From NCBI GenBank assembly GCA_051453625.1, contig JBOZIK010000001.1, positions 282,036,548 to 282,100,547 of the forward strand: DNA of 64,000 nt. The letters run 5' to 3'. The notes below the pieces were generated by a model, which saw nothing but the letters and a program-made list of their open reading frames with translations, was not told where the DNA came from and did no database searches. The stretch comes from Welwitschia mirabilis (lineage: Eukaryota > Gnetophyta > Gnetopsida > Welwitschiales). Of this stretch, positions 47,743-59,699 are shown piece after piece; positions within the stretch are counted from its first letter, which is position 1, and every line of letters begins with the position of its first letter. Position numbers and translations under genes: made by a program.

Positions 47743-48559
47743 AGCATGCCTTAACTTCTTTATCCTTGCCTTCATAGTATGTGTCTTTGGGATCGAGGCA
47801 TGCATGCATGGAATGAACAGGAATCGAAGGAACTTCAGCTTTCTAAGATGGATGACATGCTATAAAGGAAGTAAACTTAAGCAAGGGGTGGGAGTTAATG
47901 TCAATAATCTAAAATAGTTATATCATCTCTTGGCCTTTTCATTGTTGAAAATGACTAGAAAAGCAACACATTTGCATATTTTAAAGTTAAGTGTGTAATT
48001 CAAAAAGAAAAGACCAAGATCACTACATTTGCGTTCTTTGACGTAAATTGATTAAGTTTTTGTTGGTTGCCTTAATTACAGGAGTTAATTGCTGGCATCA
48101 TAAGACAAGATTTCTACTTAATCTATGAAAGTTATGAGTGTAATAACAATAATTAGGAGCCACCTATGGCTACTGTTAGCAAAATGATTAACCTAAAATG
48201 GCATAATTGGCAATGCAAATTGATTAATTTATAGATGGGTATACCTATCACAAACACTTTTATAGGTTTCTACAAAAGTGGCTTGAATATTCCATCTTTG
48301 TATAATATATAGCTTTCTAATAGCAAATTAGAGGCACTTTGGTGCTCTAATTTCTTTCACAAAGAACCTTACAATCAATGAAATAAATTGTTAAATCAAA
48401 TGAAAATTAGAGCTATCCCTAAGAACATTTTGTTTTGATATGAATGTTGATTTCCTTGGTTTCATTCATATCTACAATCTTGAGAATGTTATAGAAGCTT
48501 AGAAAACAATAGGCATAATCACAACTATAGATTTTTTTTTTATTTTATTTATTTTTTTA

Positions 48560-48948
48560 TTTATGTAGGTGAGGCATTTTGAGGTATTTATCTGAAAAAC
48601 GCCTTAACAGGTATTGAACCATTTATGTGAAAAATGCCTTAACAGGCATTTTGAGGCATTTATCTTATAAACGCCACAAAAAGGACGGTGTTTTTAACCT
48701 TTTGAGGCATTTTTTACAAAAATGCTGCAAAAGTCCTTTTAAGACATTTTTTTTCATAAACACCACAAAAGGCATTTTTAAGGCATTTATATTAAAATAC
48801 CTTAGAAATGTCTTAAAAGATGGTAGGCTTTTAAGGCGTGGGTTTTTAAAGCATTTTGTGAAAAAAAGCCTTAAAAGCATTTAAGGCCTTCTTTAAGACC
48901 TTTTAAAGCATTTTAGAAACACCTTAAAAGCCTGTATTTCTGGTAATA
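48560..48948. repeat. CACTA right subterminal repeats and terminus
   Basis: About a dozen copies of AGGCATTT, ATGCCTTAA and AACGCC-type units in both orientations, ending in the inverted terminus TGTATTTCTGGTAATA. Open frames on both strands here (48627-48884) are produced by the repeats and are not genes. Confidence 0.75.
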
Positions 48949-50900
48949 AATCCTTCTTCTTAGCTATGTTTTAAAAATATTTTCTTGATATAAGATGGTT
49001 TAATTTCAATCATAGATTTGCTAATGATGAAGTTTATAAACTATTAACTCAAGATGAATTTGCTTAGGTAATAAAATCAAATATTTTTAATCTTTATTTT
49101 TTTCTTATTTTAATTTTCATTCATACAAAATATTTATGATTTTAGATTTTATTTATACTTCTTTTAATTTTCAAACTCATTCCTTTGTGCATCCTCAATA
49201 TGAGCTTATTCATGTTTCTTCTTCTACTATCCAAATTAGTTTCTCCTTCTCTAGTAGAATTCTTTTTTCTAAAAAGTTTTCTTCTTTTGAACTGAAAACA
49301 TTGATTTTCTTTAAAGTCAATTATTATAGCTTTGTAAATGTAAATGTCCATTGTCATGGATGTCATGATGTTTCACTTAAATCTATTTTCATTTCTTATT
49401 ATGTTACCTTAGGGTTATTAATTTCTAGATGTGAATTTATTTTTTTTTTTGGTTCCTTACAGCTCACTAAATATGCTATTTTTCTTTGGTCCTTTTCATA
49501 AGATAAAGAGGTTTTCTTTTATCAAAGTTAAAGTATTTTTACTAAAGCTATCTCTTAACTTTGTAAATTCAAGGAAAAGTTTGATTTAGATAGCTTAACT
49601 TGTGAATAAGTCTTACTTTTTTAACATTTTTTCTTTCATGGAGGAAGTTCCTTTGAATATAAAATAGCTTAAGATTTCTCATGATGTGATAATGCCTTTC
49701 TCTTCTATTCCTATCATTCATGCCCATAGAATTATCCTAGATTCTAGTAAGGATAGTTTCCTAATTCATTCCTGTACTAGTGGGTCATATTCCTTAAAGA
49801 TAGAGGTATATTTTATTATTTTACTTGGTTATTAAGGCCATTTCTATTATCTCACTAGTTTTTAATTTCTTCTTATAGATGTATATTTAAGAATTATTGT
49901 TTTTAAAACTCCTTGCTTATCATCTCAAAAAGGGAACATGGCTCTTACTTTGTGGCCTTCTATTCTAGATGAGGATGAAGTAGAAGAAGATTCTTTCCTA
50001 TCCATGCTTCATTATTTCAAGAAATGAATCATTGTAAGTACCTTTTTTAGTTTTCTTATTCTTTGTATTATACTTGTCTTATTATTTCATTCATATTTAT
50101 TATTTTGATTATGACAAAGTCATCCAAAACTTCCTTCCCTAAGTTCTACTTAAGGAAAGGGGAAATTAAGTGTGGATGAACATAGAGGTGCTCATTCAAG
50201 GGATAAAGTAAGTGACTTACTTAACTTACCTTCGTTTTCTAGTTTAAATATCCCAACTCTTTCTAAATTTAAAGAGGATCACCTTAATGGGTAATTGATT
50301 TAAATACTTTGTTTGAATTCTAGGCTACTCCTTTAGTTTATTTTAAAATGTTTACTTCACCTTTAATAATTTAGCCTTTCATCCTATTTGCACCTCTAAA
50401 TTCACCTATTTATACTTGAACTAATCCATGACCTTCTTCCTCTGAAGCAAATAAGACTTTACTAGTCCTTTCTTTCTGATTTTGTTTTAAAAGCTTGAGG
50501 CTTAATTACCTATATTAAGAAAGTATAAAATTAGAGGATTTAATAGTTTAATAAGAAACTGAGAGGTCTCACTAAAAGGATGCCTTTCATTTTAGAGATT
50601 TAATGGATGCTAATTTTAAAGAATACTTTTGAGTGGCTCATGTAGGACATTTTACCCTCAATCATTTTATGGATCCTTTATAGAATCCTATTCATCCATA
50701 CTTTGAGCATCATTAATTAATTGAAAGTAGCACACTATATGGCTCATTTCAAGATGTATCAATTTGAGAATGTAAAAAGATTTATTATTATAACTTCAAA
50801 GTGTGAAAAGCATAATAGATTTAAGAATATTATTTTAACTTAACCTTATAGTGTGCTACCTTTAGTTCATATAGTGTATTACCTTAATTTATCATTACTA
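48949..50900. other. Unidentified sequence right of the CACTA element
   Basis: The plus strand has an unusually open frame at 49136-49501 (121 codons, FSFSSRILFSKKFSSFELKT and LISRCEFIFFFGSLQLTKYA) that continues with stops to about 49980. I do not recognise it; it may be a TE-derived ORF or chance. The rest is AT-rich without features. Confidence 0.3.
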
Positions 50901-50929
50901 TAACTTTAAAATTATCATTATTTATTAAT

Positions 50930-51400
50930 AATTTAAGCTTAAGTATAATGATAACTTTGTTTAAAGTGTTGAAAACATAATAGATGCAAAAATATTATTT
51001 CAAACTTAACCTTATTAGATATAGTCAAAAAATGGTTCTTGAGGCTTCATTAATGTCAAATGTAAGGTCTTGGTATAGTAGCTTGACCAAGTCATATTGC
51101 CTTTAGGTCTATTCTATGGGATTACCAAAGGGTCATGCTAGCTTCTTAAGGACTTAATATGCATATGTGTAAATTCCATGCATGTTCTTTTCTTTCTCAA
51201 GCATTCCTTTTTAACAAAAAATAAAATGTTTTATCCTTTTATAGTAGTTTTTTGTAAGAGTCATACCCCTTCAATAGCCATTACATTTATAACTAAAATT
51301 TTAACTCTTAAAATAGATTTGATAGCAGTTTATAAAAAACATTATGGAAATGTTATACTTAGATTTCCATTTTTCAAACATTGATTGATTATTAAAATGA
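50930..51400 (-). repeat. Uninterrupted copy of the chromovirus end
   Basis: 50940-51180 matches 27830-28045 and 51205-51330 matches 35130-35250. This copy therefore shows the empty site of the 7-kb plus-strand Athila derivative. It is a second, truncated member of the chromovirus family. Confidence 0.6.
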
Positions 51401-52768
51401 TAAATTAACAAAGTATAAAGATAAAAACAAGCATAAAATTTAACATAGTTGATACTTTAATGAATTAAACATATACATTAAAGCTTGTAAACATGAAAAT
51501 GTATTACTAGAAGCACTCCAAAGTAAAGAATTAGTTTTATAACAACTCAATTAAAGTTTGGCATAAAAAGAAATAAATAGATGATCAAGATGTTACATGA
51601 TTTAACCAAAGGATCCAACTAAGAAATCATTTAGACAATGAGATAGGGAAGATTCTTCTGATGGTTAAGAGGATTATTTATATTAACTGCATCTATTGTA
51701 TCCATGATTTAATGCAATCATCAAATGATTGATATAATCTTAATTATTTTTTAGTAGTCTTTATTTTTCCCCTTTATATTTTAGATTAAAACTCTCAACT
51801 CAGCAATTGGGATGCATGTTTTCTATAAGATAAAGATATAATCATTTAAACTTTAATTTGTTATGAAGTAAATAGACTTTAGTATTAAATACTATCACGA
51901 ATTAAGTAGGTTGAAAAGACTTCTTTTCATGGGTAATTTTGGATAGGGTGTTGTGGATGAGTTATTTATGAATAGCATATGTATAATTCTCATCAAGTAT
52001 TATAATTTTGCTAGCTTACAGTAAATACTCTCATTAATATTAATAACATTAGATTAATAAATTATTTTATAAAAGTTATAACATACAAAAACTTGAAGAA
52101 TATAAGTTTTATTGTACACAACTTCATAAGGAGAAAAATCAAGTGAATTACATTAAGTTGTATGATAAGGTCAAAGAACATCATTGGGTTTAAGAGACCA
52201 TGATTTTCTTTTCAAAATACAATTATTTAAAGCTTTTTTTTAACATCTCTATTATAATTTTTAGATTAACCATTAGTCTAAAAATGAAATACATTAGTAA
52301 TGCTATGCTTAATCCCTTTATAAAGAAAAAGCTTTCTATGGATCTTATTATGAAGTGGGTTCTGTGGTTACTTATTAAAACCCTTGGAAAACCAAACATA
52401 TAAAAGATGTTAAAACAAACTACATATAGGTTTGACATCATTGCTAGAGATAAAGATGGGTTTAACCTATTTTACTGCATAGTTTATTACCATAAGAATA
52501 TAATTTTTATTACATGAAAATGGTTTTAAAGAGCCTATGAAGTTGATATTCTAATAATTAAAAGGCATAAATTCTAAGATAGATTGTAAGAACATGTCTT
52601 AAGATTTAGAGAGGATTATAGAATGTTAATAAGATTACATCTTTTAGTAAAGTATAAAGAATCTTAAGAAACAGTAGGTTAATAAAGACCAGAATGTAGG
52701 ATTTTCATAGTTACATTTTAGCCACTAAGTTAACCTCTAGAAATTTGGCTATAACAAGAGATTAGTAT
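51401..52768 (-). pseudogene. Athila-type integrase fragment and 3' UTR
   Basis: The minus-strand frame 52223-52441 reads IFYMFGFPRVLISNHRTHFI, an integrase core stretch (family: IFSRFGxPRxIISDGGTHF). It is followed downstream, at 52090-52200, by WSLKPNDVL with SPYEVVYNKTYIL (family: W...LDDALWAYRT...SPYRLVYGK). The Asp of the ISDGG motif reads Asn. 51640-51760 resembles the UTR of Athila-2 at 13690-13830. The core is cut off at 52768 by an LTR in the opposite orientation. Confidence 0.7.
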
Positions 52769-54028
52769 TGCGATGTCAAATTGTATATATTTATGGGATA
52801 TTTTGAGTACTTTTGTAAGACATGTAGATAGGTATATATGGGATTCTAATGATTATTAAGAGTTGATGAGATTATCATGAAGAAAGATAACTCTTGATGT
52901 ATTTAGAGGTATTTTAGAAAGATTTGAATACTTAGCATTTTGAGGAAAAGACTAATGATCTAGAAGGTAGATTTATCTTAGCTAGAGAATTCAATAATTC
53001 TTTCATCTTAATCATTGCCTTCATGATAACTAGGATGATAATGACTTTAGCTAGCTAACATAGATGCTAACATGGATCAAGACTAGAAAGTAATGAATCA
53101 TCTTTTATTATGGAGCATCATCCCAATAGTCATTTAAACAATAGTCTAAACAATAATTATTTTTAATGACAAAATGAGTTATCTTCATAATGGGATCATA
53201 TGCCACATGTGGGCTACTAGGGCTTTATTTTTTACTAATAGGGCTTTATTTTTAGTATATTTCATGTAAAATTATAAATACCTTATTATCCTCACTTCTA
53301 TGATTTATTTTATTTTGCAATTAAAAATCTTATGATGGAGGATTGAAGGAAGGAGGTTCATCCATAGTTATAGAGAGAAGTCTTCCTTGGTATTAGGTTA
53401 TATATCCTCCATTAAGGTGGTACTTCTTTGTAAATGGATGCTTGGTTAGAGTTAATCAAAAAAGTTTTCTTTATTTTCATTATATGCATATCCCTTATGG
53501 TTCATATTGGTTATAATTTTATGACATCTTTATAATTAATAAAGATCATAAAAGCAACCTTTATTAAGGTTGAAATCATTAGTTTAGCTCTTGCACTTTT
53601 TATTTCATAGCATAAGAGTTGCATTTATCTATATTTTATATAACATACCTTATAGCTTATGTTGATTAGGATCTAATAATAGCTTTTCTTGATTGATATA
53701 GGTTATAACGGTTAATATTTGTGACAAGAAAATTTGATTGGTAAATAGATCTTTTACTTAGATTAGTTTTCATTTCGATCTCATTATAAGCATTGCATTA
53801 GTGTTTATGTTGTATCATTTTCTTGTATTATTCTTTATTTGCATTATCTAAGTAAAAAAAAGAATAAAAATAATTTACTCAAATCAATTTTCTATTTTCT
53901 CACCTTAGTGCCTTTGATGGATTACGATATTTAGGTTAACTCTTATCTATACTAGCATGTGTTTTGTATAAGAATTTATGATTGAGAGGAATTTGCTTAA
54001 GAATATAAAAGATTTCATAAATATGCAT
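52769..54028 (+). repeat. LTR, plus orientation, left arm of head-to-head pair
   Basis: It starts TGCGATGTCAAATTGTATATA and ends AAATATGCATCACAACA; same family as 28046-29100. A primer-binding-like site (TCTTAGCATCATTGAGAGGG) follows at 54029, so it is a 5' LTR. Two dyad motifs lie at about 53000-53045 and 53110-53150. Confidence 0.7.
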
Positions 54029-54253
54029 CACAACATCTTAGCATCATTGAGAGGGAAAACCATAAGAAGCTAAAGGATTATTGCTATTTCAATAAGTACT
54101 TTAGATTTTAATTGAGTTATTTATTTAAATAATATTGTATTTTTACTTTAGATTTCATAGGTTTATTTTATACACTTTTTATTTTAGTAGTGTTAATAAG
54201 CCCTATTGTCTTCTCTATCATCTAGACAATGGTTTAGATAATGGTCTATAATT
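54029..54253 (+). other. Primer-binding site and leader after the left-arm LTR
   Basis: The primer-binding-like site at 54029-54050 is followed by leader sequence resembling 29101-29230. It ends in the N gap with a CATCTAGACAATGG dyad-like motif just before. Confidence 0.5.
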
Positions 54254-54715
54254 NNNNNNNNNNNNNNNNNNNNNNNNNNNNNNNNNNNNNNNNNNNNNNN
54301 NNNNNNNNNNNNNNNNNNNNNNNNNNNNNNNNNNNNNNNNNNNNNNNNNNNNNNNNNNNNNNNNNNNNNNNNNNNNNNNNNNNNNNNNNNNNNNNNNNNN
54401 NNNNNNNNNNNNNNNNNNNNNNNNNNNNNNNNNNNNNNNNNNNNNNNNNNNNNNNNNNNNNNNNNNNNNNNNNNNNNNNNNNNNNNNNNNNNNNNNNNNN
54501 NNNNNNNNNNNNNNNNNNNNNNNNNNNNNNNNNNNNNNNNNNNNNNNNNNNNNNNNNNNNNNNNNNNNNNNNNNNNNNNNNNNNNNNNNNNNNNNNNNNN
54601 NNNNNNNNNNNNNNNNNNNNNNNNNNNNNNNNNNNNNNNNNNNNNNNNNNNNNNNNNNNNNNNNNNNNNNNNNNNNNNNNNNNNNNNNNNNNNNNNNNNN
54701 NNNNNNNNNNNNNNN
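54254..54715. other. Assembly gap (462 N)
   Basis: The N run lies at the centre of the head-to-head LTR pair. Confidence 0.9.
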
Positions 54716-54804
54716 CTATTTAAGTGGATGATTCTCAATATTTTTATTTGTATTTTTTTTATAGTTCTATTTTTATGTTTTCTACAAAATATATCTTTGG
54801 TTAT

Positions 54805-56010
54805 TATTATAATGTGTATTTGTGCAAATGATTATACTCTTAAGAAGATATTTTTATTCATAAATAAATATTATTTTGCATAACATAACATACTAATATA
54901 GATGGGAGTGACCCAAATGTTATATTCTCATTGAAGGCATAGGTGAGAAGAAAGAGAATTGTTTTCAAGAAAATTAAACACTTGGATCCTTTAAGTATAA
55001 ATAAATAATAATGTAAAAAATAATAATACAATACACTTATGAAAATAAATGAAAATATAATCTAAGTGCAACTTCTATCTAATTATCAGATCAACCTATC
55101 ATAGAGATTGATCTTGTATAATTTAGATCAATAAAGAAATGGCATAACTAGATTAAGATGAATCTAAGATATTAAGTACATCAAGTAGAATACAAAACTA
55201 TGCTAATTTAATATAGAAAAGAAAAGACAATGCATCTAAACTATAATGCTCAATCTTAACAAAGGTTACCCTCATAAAATATATTACTAAAGAAGCTATC
55301 ATGAAATTAGAAGTAATATAAACTATAAGGGATATGCACAAACTAAGCATATGAAAATAGCAAAGAATTTTTTTAATTAGATTCAAATCAACATCCATGT
55401 TATAAAGTAGTAGTATCTCAATGAAGGATGCATAACTAAATACTAAGAAAGATCTTTATATGTAACTACAATGGATGGATTTCTAAAACTTTAATCTCCT
55501 ATCATGAGAATTTCCAGTGCAAATGAAGATAAGTATGAGTCAAGGCATAGTCGATATTTATTAACTAAGACAGACTCACAAATAAATAAGACTAATAGAT
55601 ATGAGTAAAATCCCAATAATTACATAATAAACTAAAAGATAAATGGCTAAAGCTAGGTGAAGCTTGGTAAAGTGTTATTTTAGATGTTATCCTATTGGTC
55701 ATCTAGATGATACAAGATATAATGCCATCTCATAAGAATTCCATATCATCTGTTGATTTAATTTAACTAGCATTCTCATTAGCTTAAATGTTTTGTTATC
55801 TATATAGTTATCTAGATGATGATGTGGATAACAGATTTTTTAATAGTTCTTCATGTATTACATTAGCCTTAATGTTTGAAGGAATTGCACTTTAGATAGA
55901 AGATATTATAAACTACCTTGAATTTTATAAAAATCTAGCATAAACCTATTTAATATCCTACAAAACAACTTAATATACCCTATCAAATACATATAAGTTA
56001 GTAGTGCCAC
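54805..56010 (-). repeat. LTR, minus orientation, right arm of head-to-head pair
   Basis: The minus strand starts TGTGGCACTACTAACTTATA and the plus-strand left end reads TATTATAATGTGTATTTGTG, which matches the complement of the end of 28046-29100. A well-preserved polypurine tract (AAGGCTAAGTGGGAGGCTA) lies at 56011-56029, so this LTR also serves as a 3' LTR for sequence on its right. Confidence 0.7.
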
Positions 56011-56436
56011 ATAGCCTCCCACTTAGCCTTGTTAGTTCCTAACAAAACTAGATAGTTAATCATGATTATGAATCAACTTATCTAAAAATAAAAACAACTA
56101 AGATATTGAAAATCATCTAAAAAATATTTTCAGTAATCTCAAGGATATAAACTAAATTGGTAAAAATAGAAAAGTAATTTTTGACCATACCATCATCCAA
56201 GTGGTTATCTGGATGATATGAGAGATGACAGACTCAAAAATTATTCTTGGAAAATAAAAAACTATGATAAAATTTTCAAATAAATAATAAATAAATACAG
56301 TAATAATTTATAACCCCCCATTGAAATGTAGAGTAAATAAGTAAAATAATCATGAGAAATATAACCAACCCTCATCATGAGATGTAAAAATCATAAAGAT
56401 AAGCATGAAAATGAAAGAAATATACATCATACTTGA
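56011..56436 (-). other. Polypurine tract and 3' UTR remnant
   Basis: 56011-56080 matches 4131-4200 (CCACTTAGCCTTGTTAGTTC against CTACTTAGCCTTCTCAGTCC). A dyad motif lies at 56188-56230. The sequence stops where the SIRE-type LTR begins. Confidence 0.55.
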
Positions 56437-57710
56437 AGTATGGATTGACTCTATAGGGGGTGAATGGGTCATAATAAAATGTTTTTCCACCTTCAAGAAC
56501 TGCAAATAAAAGGCAAAAAAACCTCCAAAGGATCATAGAATGTTATAATGGTGGATATTCATCACCTTTAGCTCTTAGACACCATGTCTTTAGCTGTCAT
56601 AGATTAACCTCAATGGTTAATTTTTAGGCTTACTAAAAACTTATACAATCACCAGTGGATTTTAAGGATAATTTACAACTCCATTAAAATGGATCTAAGC
56701 AAGGTACATAAATGCACAGTTATAGTCCATAGGTACAAATGCAAACTAAGCTCTAATAAGCTAGATAAGAAAAAGAGAGGAAGTCTAAGAGAACTATGAT
56801 CTCACAACCATTCAAGAATAGTGCATATAGAATACATAATAGTGTTAGATGTGTTGTATTTATTTTAAAAGTGATTACCTTATTAATAAAATAATGTCTT
56901 TAAATAGAGCAGTTAAAAATAATTATTTAAAGGAAGAAATAACTATTGAAATCTAGTTTTACCTATTTTTGATAAATTATGAAAGCACAATAGTTATATC
57001 TAGGACACATTGGATTAACCTCATAAAAATCTCAGTTACTCTAATATTTAGTTACTTTTACTAAAATATTAGATTGCCCTTGCTTGATTTAGTTTTGACA
57101 ATATGCTTATTCGATCTCCATTACTGAAATGTTACGTTGCTCAGTTATGACTTAGTTTGGATAGAGTTACTTTTGAACATTTAGTTTTCCTTACAAAGAA
57201 AATGGATTGATCTTACATGAGATTGCTCAAATATTAATAGTTTAGTCAACCTCTTTATGGCTATTTCCTATGCAATAATCAGTCACCTATACATGTTTTG
57301 CTGGTCACCCTTACTATTAGTCAATTTAAAAATCTTTAAATAGGTTTAGTTACCCTTGATATTAGTGGTTGGTTATTTTCTTCTTTCTTAGCTTATATCA
57401 ATTTTAATCATGTGGTTTCCCCAACTATGATACATGGTCTCCCATGTTATAACTAGTCTCTAGCTAACTAGTAGTCCAATCGCTTCATCTTAAAATCATG
57501 ATCACCTAGGCCTAAAGCAATTTGTCCTTACTGATAGTCCATTTGTTTGGATTTCTCTTATCAATTGCTCTTATGTTACTCAGTGTATACTCATATATTA
57601 ATTTAGTTGTCCGAATATCTAGAGCAGTCACCCGATGCTAGAAAATATCTATAAACTAACTATCTCCACAAAAACTCATTAATTGATAATGACAATAAGT
57701 TCTTTTAATA
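56437..57710 (-). repeat. 3' LTR of SIRE-type copia element
   Basis: The left end has TATGGATTGACTCTATAGGGGGTGAATGGG, split as a GGATYGA box and a GGGGGTGAATGGG box, typical (as complement) of the R-U5 end of SIRE-like LTRs. The right end adjoins a polypurine tract at 57711-57722. The middle (57000-57640) is a run of irregular short repeats built around TTAGTTAC and CAGTTA. The 5' partner LTR is absent from the window. Confidence 0.6.
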
Positions 57711-57722
57711 AACTCTCCCTTT
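57711..57722 (-). other. Polypurine tract of SIRE-type copia element
   Basis: On the minus strand AATGACAAAGGGAGAGTT stands directly before the LTR, close to the AATGACAAAGGGGGAGA tract usual in SIRE-like elements. Confidence 0.6.
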
Positions 57723-58029
57723 GTCATTGATTAAGAAAAAATAATATTTTAAAGTGCATGCTACCCCTTAACTAAATAATCTAGCAATGAAATCATATTC
57801 ACATGAGTTTTACTAGAAAAATAGAGGTAGAAACAACTTAATCAAAAAATAAAGTTTTATTTACACAAAAACACATTTTATATTAACCAAAATATGTGAA
57901 ATTTTGATGCATATGAAGAAGTACAATTTGGTCATTAACTTTTACAAAAATACATTTGACAAATACATGTTTCTCCTCTTTTTTAATGGAATCAAGGATA
58001 GGAAGTACAAAAAAAGAAAGATACAATAG

Positions 58030-59120
58030 AAAAGTCATTTACAATTAGAAAATTCTTTAGAATAATGGGCATCCTCACTCTAAGAAGTGTCAGCTATAAG
58101 AGTACCACTGGTAATGAGTGCATCCTTTATGTACTGAGTATGAGAGTCAATGTAATGCAATAGATGAAGAATATCTAGAGTATAAGAGGCCTTAACCTTA
58201 GGCCTATACAGAGCAGTAGACTCCTTAGAGATGTGCATCCTAGAGAGCATGGCTTGATAAATGGGCTCCATGGGCTTTTGAACCTCCTACCAAAAAGAAT
58301 GCAGAATGTTAAAGTGCTAATAAATCCAAGTAATAAGAAAAGAATATGGGGAGGGAGTACCTCTTATGAGGCTAAAGCTAATTAACCAAGTGTTTGAGCA
58401 TAATACTAAGAGCATTGATGTTATGTACTAATCTAACAAGTAGAGAAGGAATACTCAATAATAAAAGAGTTCATCTGTATGTCCAACAACAAGAATAAAA
58501 TTATATTAAAGAATTAAATTCAAAAGAAAAAACGTAGAAAGAAGTGGAGAAGCTTTGATAGTCTTATTCAAGGTGATAAATGTGCCACAAACACATTGAG
58601 TGGTAGCTTCTTTCTCTTTGAAATATTTAACTATGGGTTAATATTCTCTCATGTTCTCTTGAGGTAATTCAGTAAGGAAATATATCAAATTAATAGTGAT
58701 GTGCATCTCTTAGTCAAATATAAATATGATAAAATGTGGAATGAGCAGCATCAAAATAGGCATTTAAATAAAATAACCTAAAAACCAAGAGATAGTACAT
58801 TCCTAAGATATGGAGAAAGTAACTCCAATTTATCTCCTTAAGGAGATTCTGAGCTTCCTTTAAACTAATAAGCTACACAAGTTCATAGGTCCTCTCTATT
58901 TCAATGGGAATAAACTTAAAATGTTTTTCAAAGTATTCTATTTTCTCTAAGCTCATTCTTGTAAAAATGTAGCTTAAAGGTTTGACAACAAACTCCTTTC
59001 TTATCTTTCTAGAACCCTCTCTAGACTACTAGAAAGCTATTTGAAGATTAGATTTGAAGTGAAAAAGCATAGGAGAGGAGAAGAGTGTGTTACAAGAGCT
59101 AGAGAGAATGATGACCTTGA
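58030..59120 (-). pseudogene. Env-like ORF of SIRE-type copia element (decayed)
   Basis: The minus strand reads EFVVKPLSYIFTRMSLEKIE, then YFEKHFKFIPIEIERTYELV, SLKEAQNLLKEINWSYFLHI and LVFRLFYLNAYFDAAHSTFY over 58750-59000. Further on is VCGTFIT, and a 63-codon open frame at 58080-58271 (MEPIYQAMLSRMHI and onward). This is the layout of the extra ORF after pol in the SIRE/Maximus lineage, whose VRxFYxN-type core is described as a putative plant transposon protein; a viral-envelope role has been proposed but not shown. It carries several stops. Confidence 0.55.
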
Positions 59121-59159
59121 ATAGACAAATGAGGGTTTTGAAAGAGCTAGTTGATTTAA

Positions 59160-59600
59160 AAATCTATGGTGCACCACCTTCAATGTAAGCAACTAAATGA
59201 AGTGGTCAATCGACCCATGTACATTTTAAAAATTGAAGAGTAAGGTGGTAGTCAATCATACCCGAAACATGGTCAACACTATAAAAAGAAAATTTAATAG
59301 GAAAAACTAAAGTAAAGTTCATCGATTCTAAGAAAAATAGAGTCAATTTAATTTAATAGAAAAAAGGATCTTCATGAGGTCAACCCAGCATGTATGAATG
59401 GTCAACCGATTAAAAAGGAAATTTGATAGGAAAAACTAATTTAAATGAGATCAACTAGAATAAAAGGAATGATTGACCTTATGTAAAGAAACATTTAATA
59501 AGAAAAACCAAAATATAGACAGTCATCCCAAAATATTGATGAGGTAAACTAGGGTTCATTTGGATGTAACATGAAAAGATTTGAATCCATCAGTAAAAAT
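59160..59600 (-). repeat. Spacer repeats between pol and env-like ORF
   Basis: AAATTTRATAGGAAAAACTAA-type blocks at 59287, 59418 and 59486 alternate with GGTCAACCGATT/GGTCAATCGACC-type dyads at 59195, 59255, 59370 and 59400. Irregular, decayed tandem structure of about 60-130 bases. Confidence 0.55.
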
Positions 59601-59699
59601 CTAATGTTCAGCTAAGGCTAAGTTATTTAGGTCTTTCTTAGACATGATACCTAGAGAGTAATGAAGTATAGCAAAATAATCAGATGATAAAGGTTTTAT

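Larger units (their letters stand above)
40739..48948. mobile_element. CACTA-type DNA transposon carrying gene fragments
   Basis: The left end reads TACTACTAGAAATATTAGCG and the right end, on the minus strand, reads TATTACCAGAAATACAGGC. Both are decayed forms of the CACTA-type terminus CACTAC(C/T)AGAAATA. Both are followed inward by the same subterminal motif (AAGGC(A/G)TTT in both orientations) within 250-400 bases, as is typical of CACTA elements, whose transposase binds such repeats. No transposase (TNP2-like) sequence was found in the readable 7.3 kb; 922 bases are N (43612-44533). The interior holds fragments of PPR and RPS14 genes. I see no 3-bp target duplication (TGT against AAT), so the exact ends are provisional. 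Confidence 0.6.

Noticed and set aside
47925-47965. CTCTTGGCCTTTT, like the start of plant U2 snRNA
   Set aside because: Similarity stops after about 13 bases; the following U2 sequence and any upstream promoter element are absent.
48627-48884. Pair of overlapping frames on opposite strands rich in Lys, Phe and Leu
   Set aside because: Produced by the inverted subterminal repeats of the CACTA element; no gene.
54193-54738. Open frames of 160-181 codons
   Set aside because: They span the 54254-54715 N run.
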